From the NCBI GenBank assembly GCA_937897325.1, contig CALCOY010000098.1, positions 1-64,000 on the forward strand: a stretch of 64,000 nucleotides of DNA, in the 5' to 3' direction. The stretch comes from an uncultured Shimia sp. Lineage in GTDB: Bacteria; Pseudomonadota; Alphaproteobacteria; Rhodobacterales; Rhodobacteraceae. Below the pieces are notes generated by a model. That model was not told the origin of the DNA, did not search any database, and saw only the letters and a program-made list of their open reading frames with translations. Shown here one piece after another: positions 26,620-35,237 of this stretch. The position numbers and the translations under genes are program-made. Each line of letters starts with the position of its first letter. Positions within the stretch are counted from its first letter, which is position 1.

Positions 26620-26954
26620 TGTCCGGGTCGTTTACTTGGGCGGCCAATGTCCGCATTGGCACGATCAAACCCTACTCTGCCGCGCTCGTGATTACCGTGG
26701 TCCATGAATGGGAACGCTACGGTGCGGGGCAAGGAGCGGAGTCCATCCCCGTCTGGAATACGATCGTCTGTTTCAAGACTGCGCTTCGGGACCGGTTGCA
26801 GGCGAGCCTCGCGCCCGGAGATCTGGTCTCCTTCCAGGGCTATGTCCGAACAACCTCCTTCACCGATGACAGCGATGCAAAGAGGCGTGCCGTCGATCTG
26901 GTTGTCACGGCGTTTGATCTGTTGCAAAAGCATGTTGATGGTCCGCGGGGCTGA
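26619..26954 (+). CDS. SSB-like OB-fold protein
   Basis: Encodes 111 residues starting MSGSFTWAANVRIGTIKPYS, with ATG overlapping the thermonuclease stop. The pattern of strands, IPVWNTIVCFKTALRDRLQ then LAPGDLVSFQGYVRTTSF and a final AVDLVVTAFDLL, matches a single-stranded DNA-binding OB-fold. It would be the second SSB-like gene of this backbone, after the one at 23454. No acidic tail is present. Confidence 0.6.
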   Translation: MSGSFTWAANVRIGTIKPYSAALVITVVHEWERYGAGQGAESIPVWNTIVCFKTALRDRLQASLAPGDLVSFQGYVRTTSFTDDSDAKRRAVDLVVTAFDLLQKHVDGPRG

Positions 26955-27361
26955 CACTTGGCCGCCGATCGGTCTCTTGTGTCATGAATCCTTCAGACCG
27001 ACTGATCTTCTCAGTGTCGCTGAACCTAGTCCGTCGGTCACACCATCATTGGCGTGGGACGGATGTCGAGGTCGTGCGACCGCAGCAAAGCCAAGGGTCG
27101 CTCTCTGTTTTGGCGGCTTTGTGAAACGCACCGATTGCTCACCTTGGTCGACCTTTCTCTCGAGCGACGGTCAGTGGGCATTTCCTGATCGACACCACTG
27201 GGCATGGGTGCTCCAAAACGCAATCTCGAAAATCCCTCCCGTGTCCTCGCTGCGCTGCGGGCCGCTCCATTCGGGTTTTCTCGGTGCGTTTTCTCGGCGG
27301 ACCCCATGCTGTCCAGTGCCATCAGGAAATACCTCCTGACAGTATCAAAAGGATCGAACAC
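26955..27361 (+). other. leader region before the DUF736 gene
   Basis: About 400 bases with no supported gene. A GC-rich segment near 27238-27275 (GTGTCCTCGCTGCGCTGCGG) resembles parts of the leaders at 23.3 kb and 30.85 kb. These repeated leader blocks may be structured RNA or remnants of a common ancestor sequence. Confidence 0.45.
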
Positions 27362-27721
27362 ATGAGCAACAAACTCGCATCTCTTACCAAAAACGACAAA
27401 GACATCTTCGTCGGAACCCTTGCAACCATGGCCGTGCGGACCCGTATCTCCATCGTTCCCAACGCCAAAGCGCATGGCGATCAACCGGACTACCGCGTCT
27501 TTGCCAATGGCGATTACGAGATCGGCGCAGCTTGGAAAAAGGTCTCTGAGACAACCGGCAACGACTACCTATCGGTCAAGATGGCCGCTCCTGAACTCGG
27601 TGCCATGGCGATCTATGCAAACGTCATCGCGCTCGACCAGATCGGTGAAGACAACGTCACGCACCTGATGCTCTGGTCCGCCCGTGAGCCCCAAACCGCT
27701 TCTGCCTCCATGGCAGCCTGA
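27362..27721 (+). CDS. DUF736-family protein
   Basis: Encodes 119 residues. The segment ANGDYEIGAAWKKVSETTGN then DYLSVKMAAPELGAMAIYAN is diagnostic of DUF736, a small beta-rich family found on alphaproteobacterial plasmids and integrative elements. Its function is unknown, but it is usually part of the transfer or maintenance region. The ATG at 27362 gives the common N-terminal length. A strong hairpin follows the stop, so the gene is probably a separate transcript. Confidence 0.85.
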   Translation: MSNKLASLTKNDKDIFVGTLATMAVRTRISIVPNAKAHGDQPDYRVFANGDYEIGAAWKKVSETTGNDYLSVKMAAPELGAMAIYANVIALDQIGEDNVTHLMLWSAREPQTASASMAA

Positions 27722-27730
27722 GCGACAGAC

Positions 27731-27760
27731 GAGGCCGGGATGTCACCCCTCCCGGCCTCT
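27731..27760 (+). terminator. hairpin after the DUF736 gene
   Basis: GAGGCCGGGA and TCCCGGCCTC form a perfect 10-bp stem with a 9-base loop just after the stop codon. No U-tract follows, so termination efficiency is uncertain. Confidence 0.6.
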
Positions 27761-27798
27761 CCAGCATTCACTTGTCTACAGATGACAATTCTTGGATA

Positions 27799-27817
27799 TA
27801 ACCATATACGAACGATA
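27799..27817. promoter_or_regulatory. degenerate operator repeat (copy 2)
   Basis: TAACCATA followed 11 bases later by GAACGATA, the weakest copy of the repeated backbone motif. It lies 23 bases before the ATG of the RepL-like gene, so it would overlap that gene's promoter or leader. Confidence 0.4.
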
Positions 27818-27839
27818 GGGGCGGCGGACATCGTCTCTT

Positions 27840-28310
27840 ATGAACCCAAAAGCTTTGATCCCGCATGGCAACGCAAACCGACCCTCTATGACCGTTCTAT
27901 TTGATCCAAAAGCGCTGTTTGACACGGCCGACGTGAAGTTCTTTGACGCACCGCCAAAAGCGGCAGCTCTCAAGGCTGGTGAGCTGGGAGTAAACGTCGA
28001 TATCTTTCGACAGGTCAAAGTGCATTATCGTAAGGCGAAGGAAAACAGTGCCGCGCGCGTGCTCGCAGACATCTGCCAAGACATTCAGATCGATGGCTAT
28101 ATTGGTGGGTTAGAAGACAGCGCCTTACGGGTCGGGATGTCCTATGTGACCGTGCAGCGCTGGCGGTCTCGCTTCTACGAAAACGGACTGCTCAATCTGC
28201 ACAATCGCAATGGCCTCTATTCGGTCAACCCGAAAATGGCGATCCTGAAAGGTGCCGACGGCAAGGTGATCAAACCGCGCTCAAGCCAGTCCGGCGTCTT
28301 CACCTTCTGA
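27840..28310 (+). CDS. winged-helix protein, RepL-like (possible replication initiator)
   Basis: Encodes 156 residues. The C-terminal half reads ALRVGMSYVTVQRWRSRFYE then NGLLNLHNRNGLYSVNPKMA, which resembles the winged helix and wing of RepL-type plasmid replication proteins (VNP near the end of the wing is typical). The N-terminal part is not recognised. No other replication initiator is visible, which makes the idea attractive, but it remains inference; it could instead be a transcriptional regulator. Internal starts such as 27888 (MTVLFDPKALF) are possible. Confidence 0.5.
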   Translation: MNPKALIPHGNANRPSMTVLFDPKALFDTADVKFFDAPPKAAALKAGELGVNVDIFRQVKVHYRKAKENSAARVLADICQDIQIDGYIGGLEDSALRVGMSYVTVQRWRSRFYENGLLNLHNRNGLYSVNPKMAILKGADGKVIKPRSSQSGVFTF

Positions 28311-28364
28311 AACGCCAAACAACGCACCCAACTCACCGGCCCAAAAGCTCGGTTTCGACGGCGT

Positions 28365-30167
28365 TCAGCGTTTTATCCCGTGTCCCTCGGCGTCCCTCTC
28401 CCGCGTCCCAAACCGCATCTCTTCCTGCGCCGTGATATCTTCCTGGCGCGCGATCGCCTCTTCATCATCGAAGATTTCGCGCAGTTTCGTGGTCCACCCC
28501 GCAGCCCGTTCGGCTTCACGCAACTCTTCGGATTTGGAATAGGGCACAAGCACGCGGTAGATGTATTTCCCGATCCCACTCACCAGAACATAGACGCCTT
28601 TCTTGTGCAGAAGGGGCCCAAGCTCGGTTTGGAAGTCCGTGCGATGCATGGCCGGTTCACGCTTCTCATCCCTGATCCACTTGAGACGACCAGACCCATC
28701 TGTATCCCGCCGGTAGGTGATCAGGATCGAGTTGCCAAACTGCTCTTCAAGCCTCCGAGCAGTCTGACCCACATTGATCTTGGCGATCACTTTCGTGCCG
28801 ATCAAAGACTCGATCTGGTCTGCGACCTGTTGCGCGTATTTGGCCACGAGCTGTTCTAAACCCTGGATACCCAGCACAACCGCCAAGCCCTTTGAGCGGC
28901 CTGTTTCCAGCATGGCTTCAAACCGATGTACCTTCGGTAATTGCGCGAACTCATCAACAAAGAGCCAGACCCGCCGTTCGTTATTCTCACCAAACGACAC
29001 ATCAGACACGGACGAGGACATCACAGTCAGAAAGGCTGAAATCCATCCCTCTGACTGATCCTGAAACCGACCCGAGCGCTGCAGAACGAGTGTGCGATGC
29101 TTGGTCTCTTCGTCCAGAAGCCAGCGTCTGAGTGAGAAGGTTTGGCGTTGGTGTGCATCATTGCGCCAGCCATAAGCGAGCATGCGTACAGCGCCCAAAC
29201 CGGCAGCCATTGTGGAAATCGTTGCCGCGACTTGGCGGTAGTCTGCGTTCAGGTAGATCATCGCATCCCGGTGATACTTGCGCGCAAACTCCTGCAAGGT
29301 CTCAAGCGGCAATTGTGTCGTCTCCATCAACTCCCACCAGGTCCAACGGCGCGGCTTTGTCTTCATCAAGGTGATGATGCAGAGCGCCAGGATCGTACGC
29401 GCCGAGTCTGAAAAGAACCGATCCTTGCTTTCCGGAATAATGCGGTTTGCGACCTCAATGGCGTCCTCTTCCACCACAAGATCATTGGCGATGTCCCAGA
29501 TCACAGAGCGCGCATCATGGGGCGCAAGGATCAGCGGCTCTACCTTCTCCTTTGTCCCCGGCGGGAGGGAGAAGGCCATACGGGTGTAGTCGCCCTTGAA
29601 GTCAAAGATGACTGCTTTGTCACCGCGGCCCATCACCGATCTAAGCAAGGGCAGGATGGTTTGTGTCTTCCCACCCCCAATCGCGCCATAGATCAAAAAG
29701 TGGTTCACCTCGCGCAACCGGCTCAATTGAAACGGGCCAAACCATGACAGGCCCGGGGCGTTCCGTTTGATCTCCCCCTGAGAAGCTCTTTCCAACTCGC
29801 GTGCGCTTGCAACAGACAATCCTGTCTTCACAGTGAGCGGCCTGATCCGCAACGCCGCTTCCCAAATCAAATAGCCCAAGGCACCGATGGCGAGGAGGGC
29901 AAGCGATGCCCCCGTGATCAAAAAGTGGTAGAAACGTTCGGCCGATGCTGGCTCCAAAGCGGCCTGTATCTGCGCGCAGTAGTCCTGATCGAACGGATTG
30001 AGGCAGGCCTTCACGTAGTCCCATTGCATGGGAACAAGACCGCCGCCGGATGCGCGGAACTCCTCAAACAGGAACGCGTGGATGCCGAAAGCAATGGTGG
30101 CGAGACCGGCTAGAACGGCTGTTATGATGATTGCCACATAGGGCGGGTCTTCTGGTTTGCGGATCAT
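28365..30167 (-). CDS. traG: type IV coupling protein (TraG/TraD family ATPase)
   Basis: Encodes 600 residues with two N-terminal membrane spans (about 11-34 and 81-102), then a cytosolic motor. Walker A is GAIGGGKTQ at 161-169 and Walker B is VWLFVDEFAQL near 400. The segment SKGLAVVLGIQGLEQLVAKY fits VirD4/TrwB-type coupling proteins. It brings the relaxase-DNA complex to the secretion channel. The start overlaps the stop of the small gene upstream by ATGA, giving the order traC-traD-traG divergent from traA, as in Ti plasmids. The C-terminal tail is highly charged. Confidence 0.88.
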   Translation of the reverse strand: MIRKPEDPPYVAIIITAVLAGLATIAFGIHAFLFEEFRASGGGLVPMQWDYVKACLNPFDQDYCAQIQAALEPASAERFYHFLITGASLALLAIGALGYLIWEAALRIRPLTVKTGLSVASARELERASQGEIKRNAPGLSWFGPFQLSRLREVNHFLIYGAIGGGKTQTILPLLRSVMGRGDKAVIFDFKGDYTRMAFSLPPGTKEKVEPLILAPHDARSVIWDIANDLVVEEDAIEVANRIIPESKDRFFSDSARTILALCIITLMKTKPRRWTWWELMETTQLPLETLQEFARKYHRDAMIYLNADYRQVAATISTMAAGLGAVRMLAYGWRNDAHQRQTFSLRRWLLDEETKHRTLVLQRSGRFQDQSEGWISAFLTVMSSSVSDVSFGENNERRVWLFVDEFAQLPKVHRFEAMLETGRSKGLAVVLGIQGLEQLVAKYAQQVADQIESLIGTKVIAKINVGQTARRLEEQFGNSILITYRRDTDGSGRLKWIRDEKREPAMHRTDFQTELGPLLHKKGVYVLVSGIGKYIYRVLVPYSKSEELREAERAAGWTTKLREIFDDEEAIARQEDITAQEEMRFGTRERDAEGHGIKR

Positions 30168-30385
30168 TGCTTGCGCCCCTCGCGCACAGAAACGGTCGTC
30201 GCTTCAAGCCCATGCGGCGCGGCCTCATCCACGCTTTGTGGAGGCTGACCGTCGAGGTGGCCGCGCAATATCGCGATCAGCTCGGCGCGTGACAAATGCC
30301 CTGCGCCGGCGTCTTCAACAGCTTCACCGAGTTCAAGCCGACTGCGCGTCGCGAGCCGACGCTCTGCGTGTTTCGCCCTTTGCAT
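30164..30385 (-). CDS. traD: small conjugal transfer protein, TraD position
   Basis: Encodes 73 residues, MQRAKHAERRLATRSRLELG at the start, with a helical RAELIAILRGHLDG segment. Its length (about 70) and place between a TraC-like gene and the coupling protein match TraD of Agrobacterium Ti plasmids. Sequence identity to TraD is not obvious by eye. Its stop overlaps the traG start. Confidence 0.6.
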   Translation of the reverse strand: MQRAKHAERRLATRSRLELGEAVEDAGAGHLSRAELIAILRGHLDGQPPQSVDEAAPHGLEATTVSVREGRKQ

Positions 30386-30392
30386 CTGTTAC

Positions 30393-30641
30393 TCACAACG
30401 TTTGATCTGCACGTCCAACCGGTGCAGAAGGCGCGGTTTTGGGTGGGTTTTGAAATCGGTCCGCGATCGCCTTGAACTCCTTCAGCAATGCGTCGTCGGC
30501 AAAGTCGAGCATCGTCAGCCCCGCCTTGTCTGCGAGTTTCCCGATATGGGCGGCGCGGGCTTCAAGCGCCTCTGCGCGTTTGGCTTGCAGGGCTTTGATC
30601 TCTTCGTCGAACTCACCAACGGACTTTGGTTTGCGGGCCAT
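30393..30641 (-). CDS. traC: TraC-like conjugal transfer accessory protein
   Basis: Encodes 82 residues. It has an N-terminal coiled-coil-like helix (EFDEEIKALQAKRAEALEAR) followed by AAHIGKLADKAGLTMLDFAD and a Pro/Ala tail. TraC proteins of Ti-type plasmids share this layout (a helix rich in Glu/Lys/Arg and an IGRxAxKAGL block) and bind near oriT with TraA. It is first of the traCDG operon, just downstream of the AT-rich operator at 30715. Confidence 0.65.
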   Translation of the reverse strand: MARKPKSVGEFDEEIKALQAKRAEALEARAAHIGKLADKAGLTMLDFADDALLKEFKAIADRFQNPPKTAPSAPVGRADQTL

Positions 30642-30714
30642 AGGGGACCTCCTTTAGCATGGGTTTGTGGTCTGTGGCCTGTCTCAAAAGGTGTCGACTG
30701 GCACATGATCACTA

Positions 30715-30734
30715 TAACGTTATATTTAACGATA
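30715..30734. promoter_or_regulatory. TAACGTTA/TAACGATA repeat (copy 3), divergent promoter
   Basis: TAACGTTA at 30715 and TAACGATA at 30727 are spaced 12 bp start to start, as at 25707 and 47645. The site lies between traCDG (leftward) and the gene at 30974 (rightward), so it could regulate both. Confidence 0.6.
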
Positions 30735-30820
30735 AGTAAGGGGAGATCATCCCTTATCCGTTCTAGCGAACGGGCGACGGTCGCTCGGGTGGAGAAAGAG
30801 AGCGCTGCTCTCTCTCTCCT

Positions 30821-30888
30821 GCAAGGGATTTCAAACCGACCGAGGCTCGCTGCGCTGCGCCCGCACCATCCGGTTAGAAATCCCTTGC
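30821..30888. repeat. large inverted repeat in the tra intergenic region
   Basis: GCAAGGGATTTCAAACCG at 30821-30838 pairs with CGGTTAGAAATCCCTTGC at 30871-30888 with one mismatch, giving an 18-bp stem and a 32-base GC-rich loop. Purine/pyrimidine-rich tracts (GAGAGAG and CTCTCTC) flank it. It lies between traC and traA, about 500 bases from oriT. It may be a structured leader of the gene at 30974 or part of the transfer origin region. Confidence 0.6.
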
Positions 30889-30973
30889 CCCTCTCTCTCT
30901 CGCTGTTCCGCACGAGCTCAGGAGCAGGACATGCGTCCTGCCCTGACCGCAGTTTGAGAAAGGAACCCCACCC

Positions 30974-31282
30974 ATGTGCTCTGTTGAAACCAACCTGACT
31001 TCAACGGTCATACTCCCACATCACAAAGACTATTGGACATCACGACGGATGGCCTTTGCAGCAATCGGGCGCGTCGAACGTGCTCTCATAGCGGTGAAGA
31101 CAGCACCCCTCTACACCTGCCGAGGATATGACGAAGACGGCCAACCCATCGACATTGAGGAGAACCTCGCTCCGTTTGACGAATTGACGGAAGCTCGACT
31201 CGCTGTCCAAGCCAACCCCAACGCCATGTCGGTACTTGAAGCTCAGAAGAGAACCTACTTGCTCGATCCCGCGCACCTTTGA
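30974..31282 (+). CDS. small hypothetical protein between traC and traA
   Basis: Encodes 102 residues from the ATG at 30974, preceded by GAAAGGAACC. It contains a helical region (SRRMAFAAIGRVERALIAV), then TCRGYDEDGQPIDIEENLAP and a C-terminal helix. No family is known to me. It sits between the long inverted repeat and oriT, in the same direction as traA, and may belong to transfer control. Confidence 0.5.
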   Translation: MCSVETNLTSTVILPHHKDYWTSRRMAFAAIGRVERALIAVKTAPLYTCRGYDEDGQPIDIEENLAPFDELTEARLAVQANPNAMSVLEAQKRTYLLDPAHL

Positions 31283-31329
31283 GCTCAACAGGGCATCTGG
31301 TGACAGACGGTTTCTCCAGATGCCCTAAA

Positions 31330-31345
31330 TATAACGATAGATATT
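31330..31345. promoter_or_regulatory. single TAACGATA unit (copy 4) before oriT
   Basis: TATAACGATAGATATT contains one perfect unit, about 45 bases ahead of the predicted nic region and 170 bases ahead of traA. An AT-rich stretch follows. Confidence 0.45.
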
Positions 31346-31383
31346 ACTGTACGTATGATGATTACTATGCGATAAGATTGAGG

Positions 31384-31416
31384 ACAACGGCGCACTTATA
31401 CGTCGCAAGCGACATA
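31384..31416. other. oriT: origin of transfer (oriT), Ti/RSF1010 type
   Basis: The sequence GGCGCACTTATACGTCGC, followed by AAGCGAC that pairs with GTCGC, closely resembles the nic region of Ti plasmids (GGGCGCAATTATACGTCGCT, from memory). On the minus strand it contains TAAGTGCG|CC, the core of the IncQ/RSF1010 nick site, so the nick would fall between 31391 and 31390 on that strand. It lies about 100 bases before a MobQ relaxase gene, the expected place. The match was made by eye. Confidence 0.75.
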
Positions 31417-31514
31417 CGCGGCCTGAACGGGCCGCAACGAGGTGGCGGGCTCTGGCGCTTCAACACTGCCGGCATCGTAGTGTGGCGGGTGAAGGGTCAA
31501 GAAGGAGAGGAAGG

Positions 31515-34500
31515 GTGGCGATCTACCATCTGTCAGCGCAGATCATCGGCAAAGGGGCGGGGCGGTCGGCAGTGGCCGCCGCCGCCTATCGCCATTGCGC
31601 GAAGATGGAGCGGGAAGAGACCGCAGAGGAGATCGATTATTCCCGTAAAGGCGGGAATGCTCATTCCGAGTTTGTGGTGCCGGATGGGGCTCCCGCCTGG
31701 ATTGCGCGGGTTGCCCAAACGCATACGGCTGCGGAGGCCAGCGCCTTTTTTTGGAACGCTGTCGAGCAGGCAGAGGCGCGCAAAGACGCGCAGCTGATGC
31801 GTGAGATTGTCCTCGCGCTTCCAAATGAATTGACCCGGGAGCAGAATATCGCGCTCGTTCGAGACTTCGTCGCTCAAGAACTCAGCGCGCACGGGATCGT
31901 GGCTGATTGGGCCTATCACGACATGCCGAACAACCCGCATGTCCATGTGATGACATCGCTCCGGGCGCTGACCGATGACGGATTTGGACCCAAGCGCGTT
32001 CCCGTCCTCGGGGATGATGGTGCGCCGCTTCGTGGGTCAGATGGGAAGATCCGGTACAGCCAATTCTCAGGCGGCCCAGAGCGGCTCATGGAGATGCGGG
32101 AAGCGTGGGCGCAATTCCAAAACCATCACCTTGCCAAACATGGTCATGACATACGGGTTGACCATCGGTCCTTTGAGGAGATGGGGATTGATGCGGTCCC
32201 AACCACGCATCGGGGACCGGCGGCCGACAACATGGATGCGCGCGGTGAGGCCTCTGAACTGGCTGAGAAAGCGCGCACCGTCGCGCGGCAAAACTACGAG
32301 CTCTATGCCGATGATCCGGCGTTGGTACTCAAAAAGATTACGACCCAGAAGGCTGTCTTTACACGTCACGACATCGCCCGCGAGATCCATAAGACAGAGT
32401 GTACGCCGGAAGAGTTCCAGGCGCTCTTCTATCGCGTGGGGGCCCACGAAGAGCTGGTTTCGATTGCAGCGCCCTCATTTGATCCGTTCACCGGAGACGA
32501 GACCAGTGAGGCCCTCTTCTCCACGCGCAGCATGGTCGAGCTTGAGCATCGGATGGTCCAAAACATCCAAGCGATCGCGACAAAGCAGAACTGGGCCGCA
32601 CCAGCCAACGTGGTGGACCGTGCCTTTGAGAGCTTTGAAGCGAAACGCGGGTTTGCGCTCACCGATCAGCAGAAGATGGTGGTCCGGCATCTGACCAGTG
32701 AGGCCGGAGCTGCGGCCCTTGTTGGCTATGCGGGTGCGGGGAAATCGACTGCCATTGATGCCACCCGATCAGTTCTTCAGCAGCAAGGCTACACTGTCGT
32801 CGGTGGCGCACTGGCCGGGATTGCGGCTGACAACCTGCGGTCCGAGGCCGGCGTGGAAAGCCGGACATTGGCGTCCTGGGAATATCAATGGGGCAGGGGG
32901 AACATGCTCCCCGATGCCAAGACCGTCTTCATCATGGATGAGGCAGGCATGGTCTCCTCCGATCAAATGGAGCGGATCACGGGGCGCCTGGCCGAGGCGG
33001 GCGCGAAGATGATTGTCTTGGGCGATGCGCGTCAGCTGCAACCCATTCAAGCCGGAGCTGCCTTCCGGGCCTTTGTTGATGTGACGGGCTATGCAGAGCT
33101 TGATACGGTTGTGCGCCAGTCCGAGCCGTGGATGCGCGAGGCGGCCATTGCCTTTGGGTCCGGCGATGCAGAAGCGGGCGTGGCAGCTTATGTCGATCAG
33201 GATAAGTTCGCCTGGAATGAGACCTCGGAAGAGGCGCGCACAGCCCTCATTGCGGAGTGGATGCCGCATCATCGGGCTGGGGCTGACGTCACCGTCATGG
33301 CCCATCGCAACAAAGACGTTTTGGCGCTGAACGCGGACGCGAGAAATGCGCTGCAGGACGCCGGAGCCTTGGGAACGGATACCCCGTTTGCGGCCGAGCG
33401 CGGGGCGCGCAGCTTTGCGGAAGGAGATCGGGTCCTCTTTCTGAAGAACGAGCGCAGTCTCGATGTCTTCAATGGCTCAACCGGTACAGTGCGCAGTGCT
33501 GACCCCAACAAGCTTGAGGTTTTGGTCGATGGACATCTCGATCCGATTGTCGTGCGCGCCCATGAATACAATCATCTTGATCACGGCTATGCGCGCACCA
33601 TTCACAAAGAACAGGGCAACACTGTTGATCGCTCTTTTGTCTATCTCTCACCCACGATGGATTCACAGCTTTCCTATGTGGCGCTGACCCGGCACCGCGA
33701 GGATGTAACGCTTTACGCGTCCCGCGAAGACTTCCGATCGCAAGGTGAGATGGTCGAGAAGATGGCGCAAGACAGGCTGCAGGATTCCACGGCGCTCTAC
33801 CGGAGTACGATTGACTACAAGGACGCTATCCAAGGGTTTGCGGAACGGCGCGGCTACCCGACCACCAAAACTGTGGTCGAGTTTGTCCGGTCGAATTTGG
33901 CCTATCTGCGGGAACGCCTGGAACGGTTGGCGCAGCGCTTTGACCGGCTCGAGCGGCCCGTTGATCGTAGTTCACCACACCTGTCGCGGGGGTCTGATGC
34001 CAAAGCCGCTGTGCGCTCTGGTCGAGGTCAACGACCCTTGCCGCCGCATGTTCCGCACACTGTCCATCAGGCAGGGCGTCGGTTGGGACGTGATCTGCAG
34101 GCGCAAGCAACGGCTGGACGCGCCGTCCGTCGTTTTGAGCGTCGTGCCCATTACGAGCTGAATGTCTCCGACGGTGCAAGGGAGCTCCGCGCGTTCAACA
34201 AGAGCGTGCGCGCCCAGTTTGGTGAGGAGGCCATACTGCAGCATGGCTCTCACGCGCCGACATCCGACAGTGCTCTCCTGCGCGATCAGTCTTCCGAGTG
34301 GCAGAGCTTTGCGCAGGAAAACTGGCAGACCCTCTTCGCCGCGCAATGGGCGGAGCACAAGACCAATCTGCAGCCTTTGAAGGCGCAAGACGTTCGCGGT
34401 CAAATCCTTCCTGACGCACCCACCGAGAAAGCGAGGCCCCCCATGGCAGACCCGAAAATCCTTATCGACGGCGTGCAAGATATGCCTGCCGTTGCGCCGG

Positions 34501-35231
34501 AGACCTTGCGCGTTCAAGCAGCCCAACACTCCTCCATGGAGCCGGTCATCGCGACGGCAAAAGACATCGCAGGCCGGATCTACGTCCAGCCGGACCGGGC
34601 TGTCGAGCAACTGGTCGACCGGTTCCAGAAAGGCCAAACAGCGGACACCGTCTCAGAGGCACTCTATCGAGAGCCGGCTACGCTGGGTGATGTGAAGGGC
34701 GTATCACGACTGGGCATCGCTAACGCTGAACAGCGCGAGGCGCTCAAACACATTCCGGCTTTGATCCAGCACACGAGCAGAGTTGGGGCTGCGATTGACC
34801 AGACAGAAGGACAAATCAAAACCCGCCACGATCAGACAAGAGCTGCTATGGCCGTGCCGATCCGCGACTTGTCTCCAGAAGCGCAGCGGTTTGTCGAGGA
34901 CGTGAAGAGCGTGGACAAGATGCCCAATGGTGACGCGAAACTGCGCGCGGCATCCGAGCTTCTGAAGAATGCACCTGCCCAGAAAGAAGTGTCTCAGTTC
35001 CAACAAAGCCTGAACGACCGATATGGGCGCGGACGGACACGGATTGAAGCGGGCAGTGCGGTCGATCCGGCAATTGGGCGCATGAAACCTGCCCAGAAAG
35101 CCGCTGTGATGGCGCGGCTGGAGAGTGTCGCGACTGCCTTACCGGCTATTCAGAGACTGCAAACACAGGTCAAGCAGCATGAGCGGTCTCGCGACGTGGG
35201 CAAAGAGGGCGGGCGTGGCATCGAGCGATAG
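31515..35231 (+). CDS. traA: Ti-type conjugative relaxase/helicase TraA
   Basis: Encodes 1238 residues from a GTG at 31515 with AAGGAGAGG upstream, giving the family N-terminus VAIYHLSAQIIGKGAGRSAV. Residues 1-230 form the MobQ (MobA/MobL) relaxase, with the AAAAYRHC motif and the metal-binding histidines in HDMPNNPHVHVM. A RecD-like helicase follows, Walker A GYAGAGKST at 404-412 and DEAG at about 476-479. The later YARTIHKEQGNTVDRSFVYL is helicase motif V. The C-terminal 450 residues are helical and charged. TraA nicks oriT, remains bound and unwinds the transferred strand. The length is near that of Agrobacterium TraA (about 1100 residues). Confidence 0.92.
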   Translation: MAIYHLSAQIIGKGAGRSAVAAAAYRHCAKMEREETAEEIDYSRKGGNAHSEFVVPDGAPAWIARVAQTHTAAEASAFFWNAVEQAEARKDAQLMREIVLALPNELTREQNIALVRDFVAQELSAHGIVADWAYHDMPNNPHVHVMTSLRALTDDGFGPKRVPVLGDDGAPLRGSDGKIRYSQFSGGPERLMEMREAWAQFQNHHLAKHGHDIRVDHRSFEEMGIDAVPTTHRGPAADNMDARGEASELAEKARTVARQNYELYADDPALVLKKITTQKAVFTRHDIAREIHKTECTPEEFQALFYRVGAHEELVSIAAPSFDPFTGDETSEALFSTRSMVELEHRMVQNIQAIATKQNWAAPANVVDRAFESFEAKRGFALTDQQKMVVRHLTSEAGAAALVGYAGAGKSTAIDATRSVLQQQGYTVVGGALAGIAADNLRSEAGVESRTLASWEYQWGRGNMLPDAKTVFIMDEAGMVSSDQMERITGRLAEAGAKMIVLGDARQLQPIQAGAAFRAFVDVTGYAELDTVVRQSEPWMREAAIAFGSGDAEAGVAAYVDQDKFAWNETSEEARTALIAEWMPHHRAGADVTVMAHRNKDVLALNADARNALQDAGALGTDTPFAAERGARSFAEGDRVLFLKNERSLDVFNGSTGTVRSADPNKLEVLVDGHLDPIVVRAHEYNHLDHGYARTIHKEQGNTVDRSFVYLSPTMDSQLSYVALTRHREDVTLYASREDFRSQGEMVEKMAQDRLQDSTALYRSTIDYKDAIQGFAERRGYPTTKTVVEFVRSNLAYLRERLERLAQRFDRLERPVDRSSPHLSRGSDAKAAVRSGRGQRPLPPHVPHTVHQAGRRLGRDLQAQATAGRAVRRFERRAHYELNVSDGARELRAFNKSVRAQFGEEAILQHGSHAPTSDSALLRDQSSEWQSFAQENWQTLFAAQWAEHKTNLQPLKAQDVRGQILPDAPTEKARPPMADPKILIDGVQDMPAVAPETLRVQAAQHSSMEPVIATAKDIAGRIYVQPDRAVEQLVDRFQKGQTADTVSEALYREPATLGDVKGVSRLGIANAEQREALKHIPALIQHTSRVGAAIDQTEGQIKTRHDQTRAAMAVPIRDLSPEAQRFVEDVKSVDKMPNGDAKLRAASELLKNAPAQKEVSQFQQSLNDRYGRGRTRIEAGSAVDPAIGRMKPAQKAAVMARLESVATALPAIQRLQTQVKQHERSRDVGKEGGRGIER

Positions 35232-35237
35232 GCCAGC

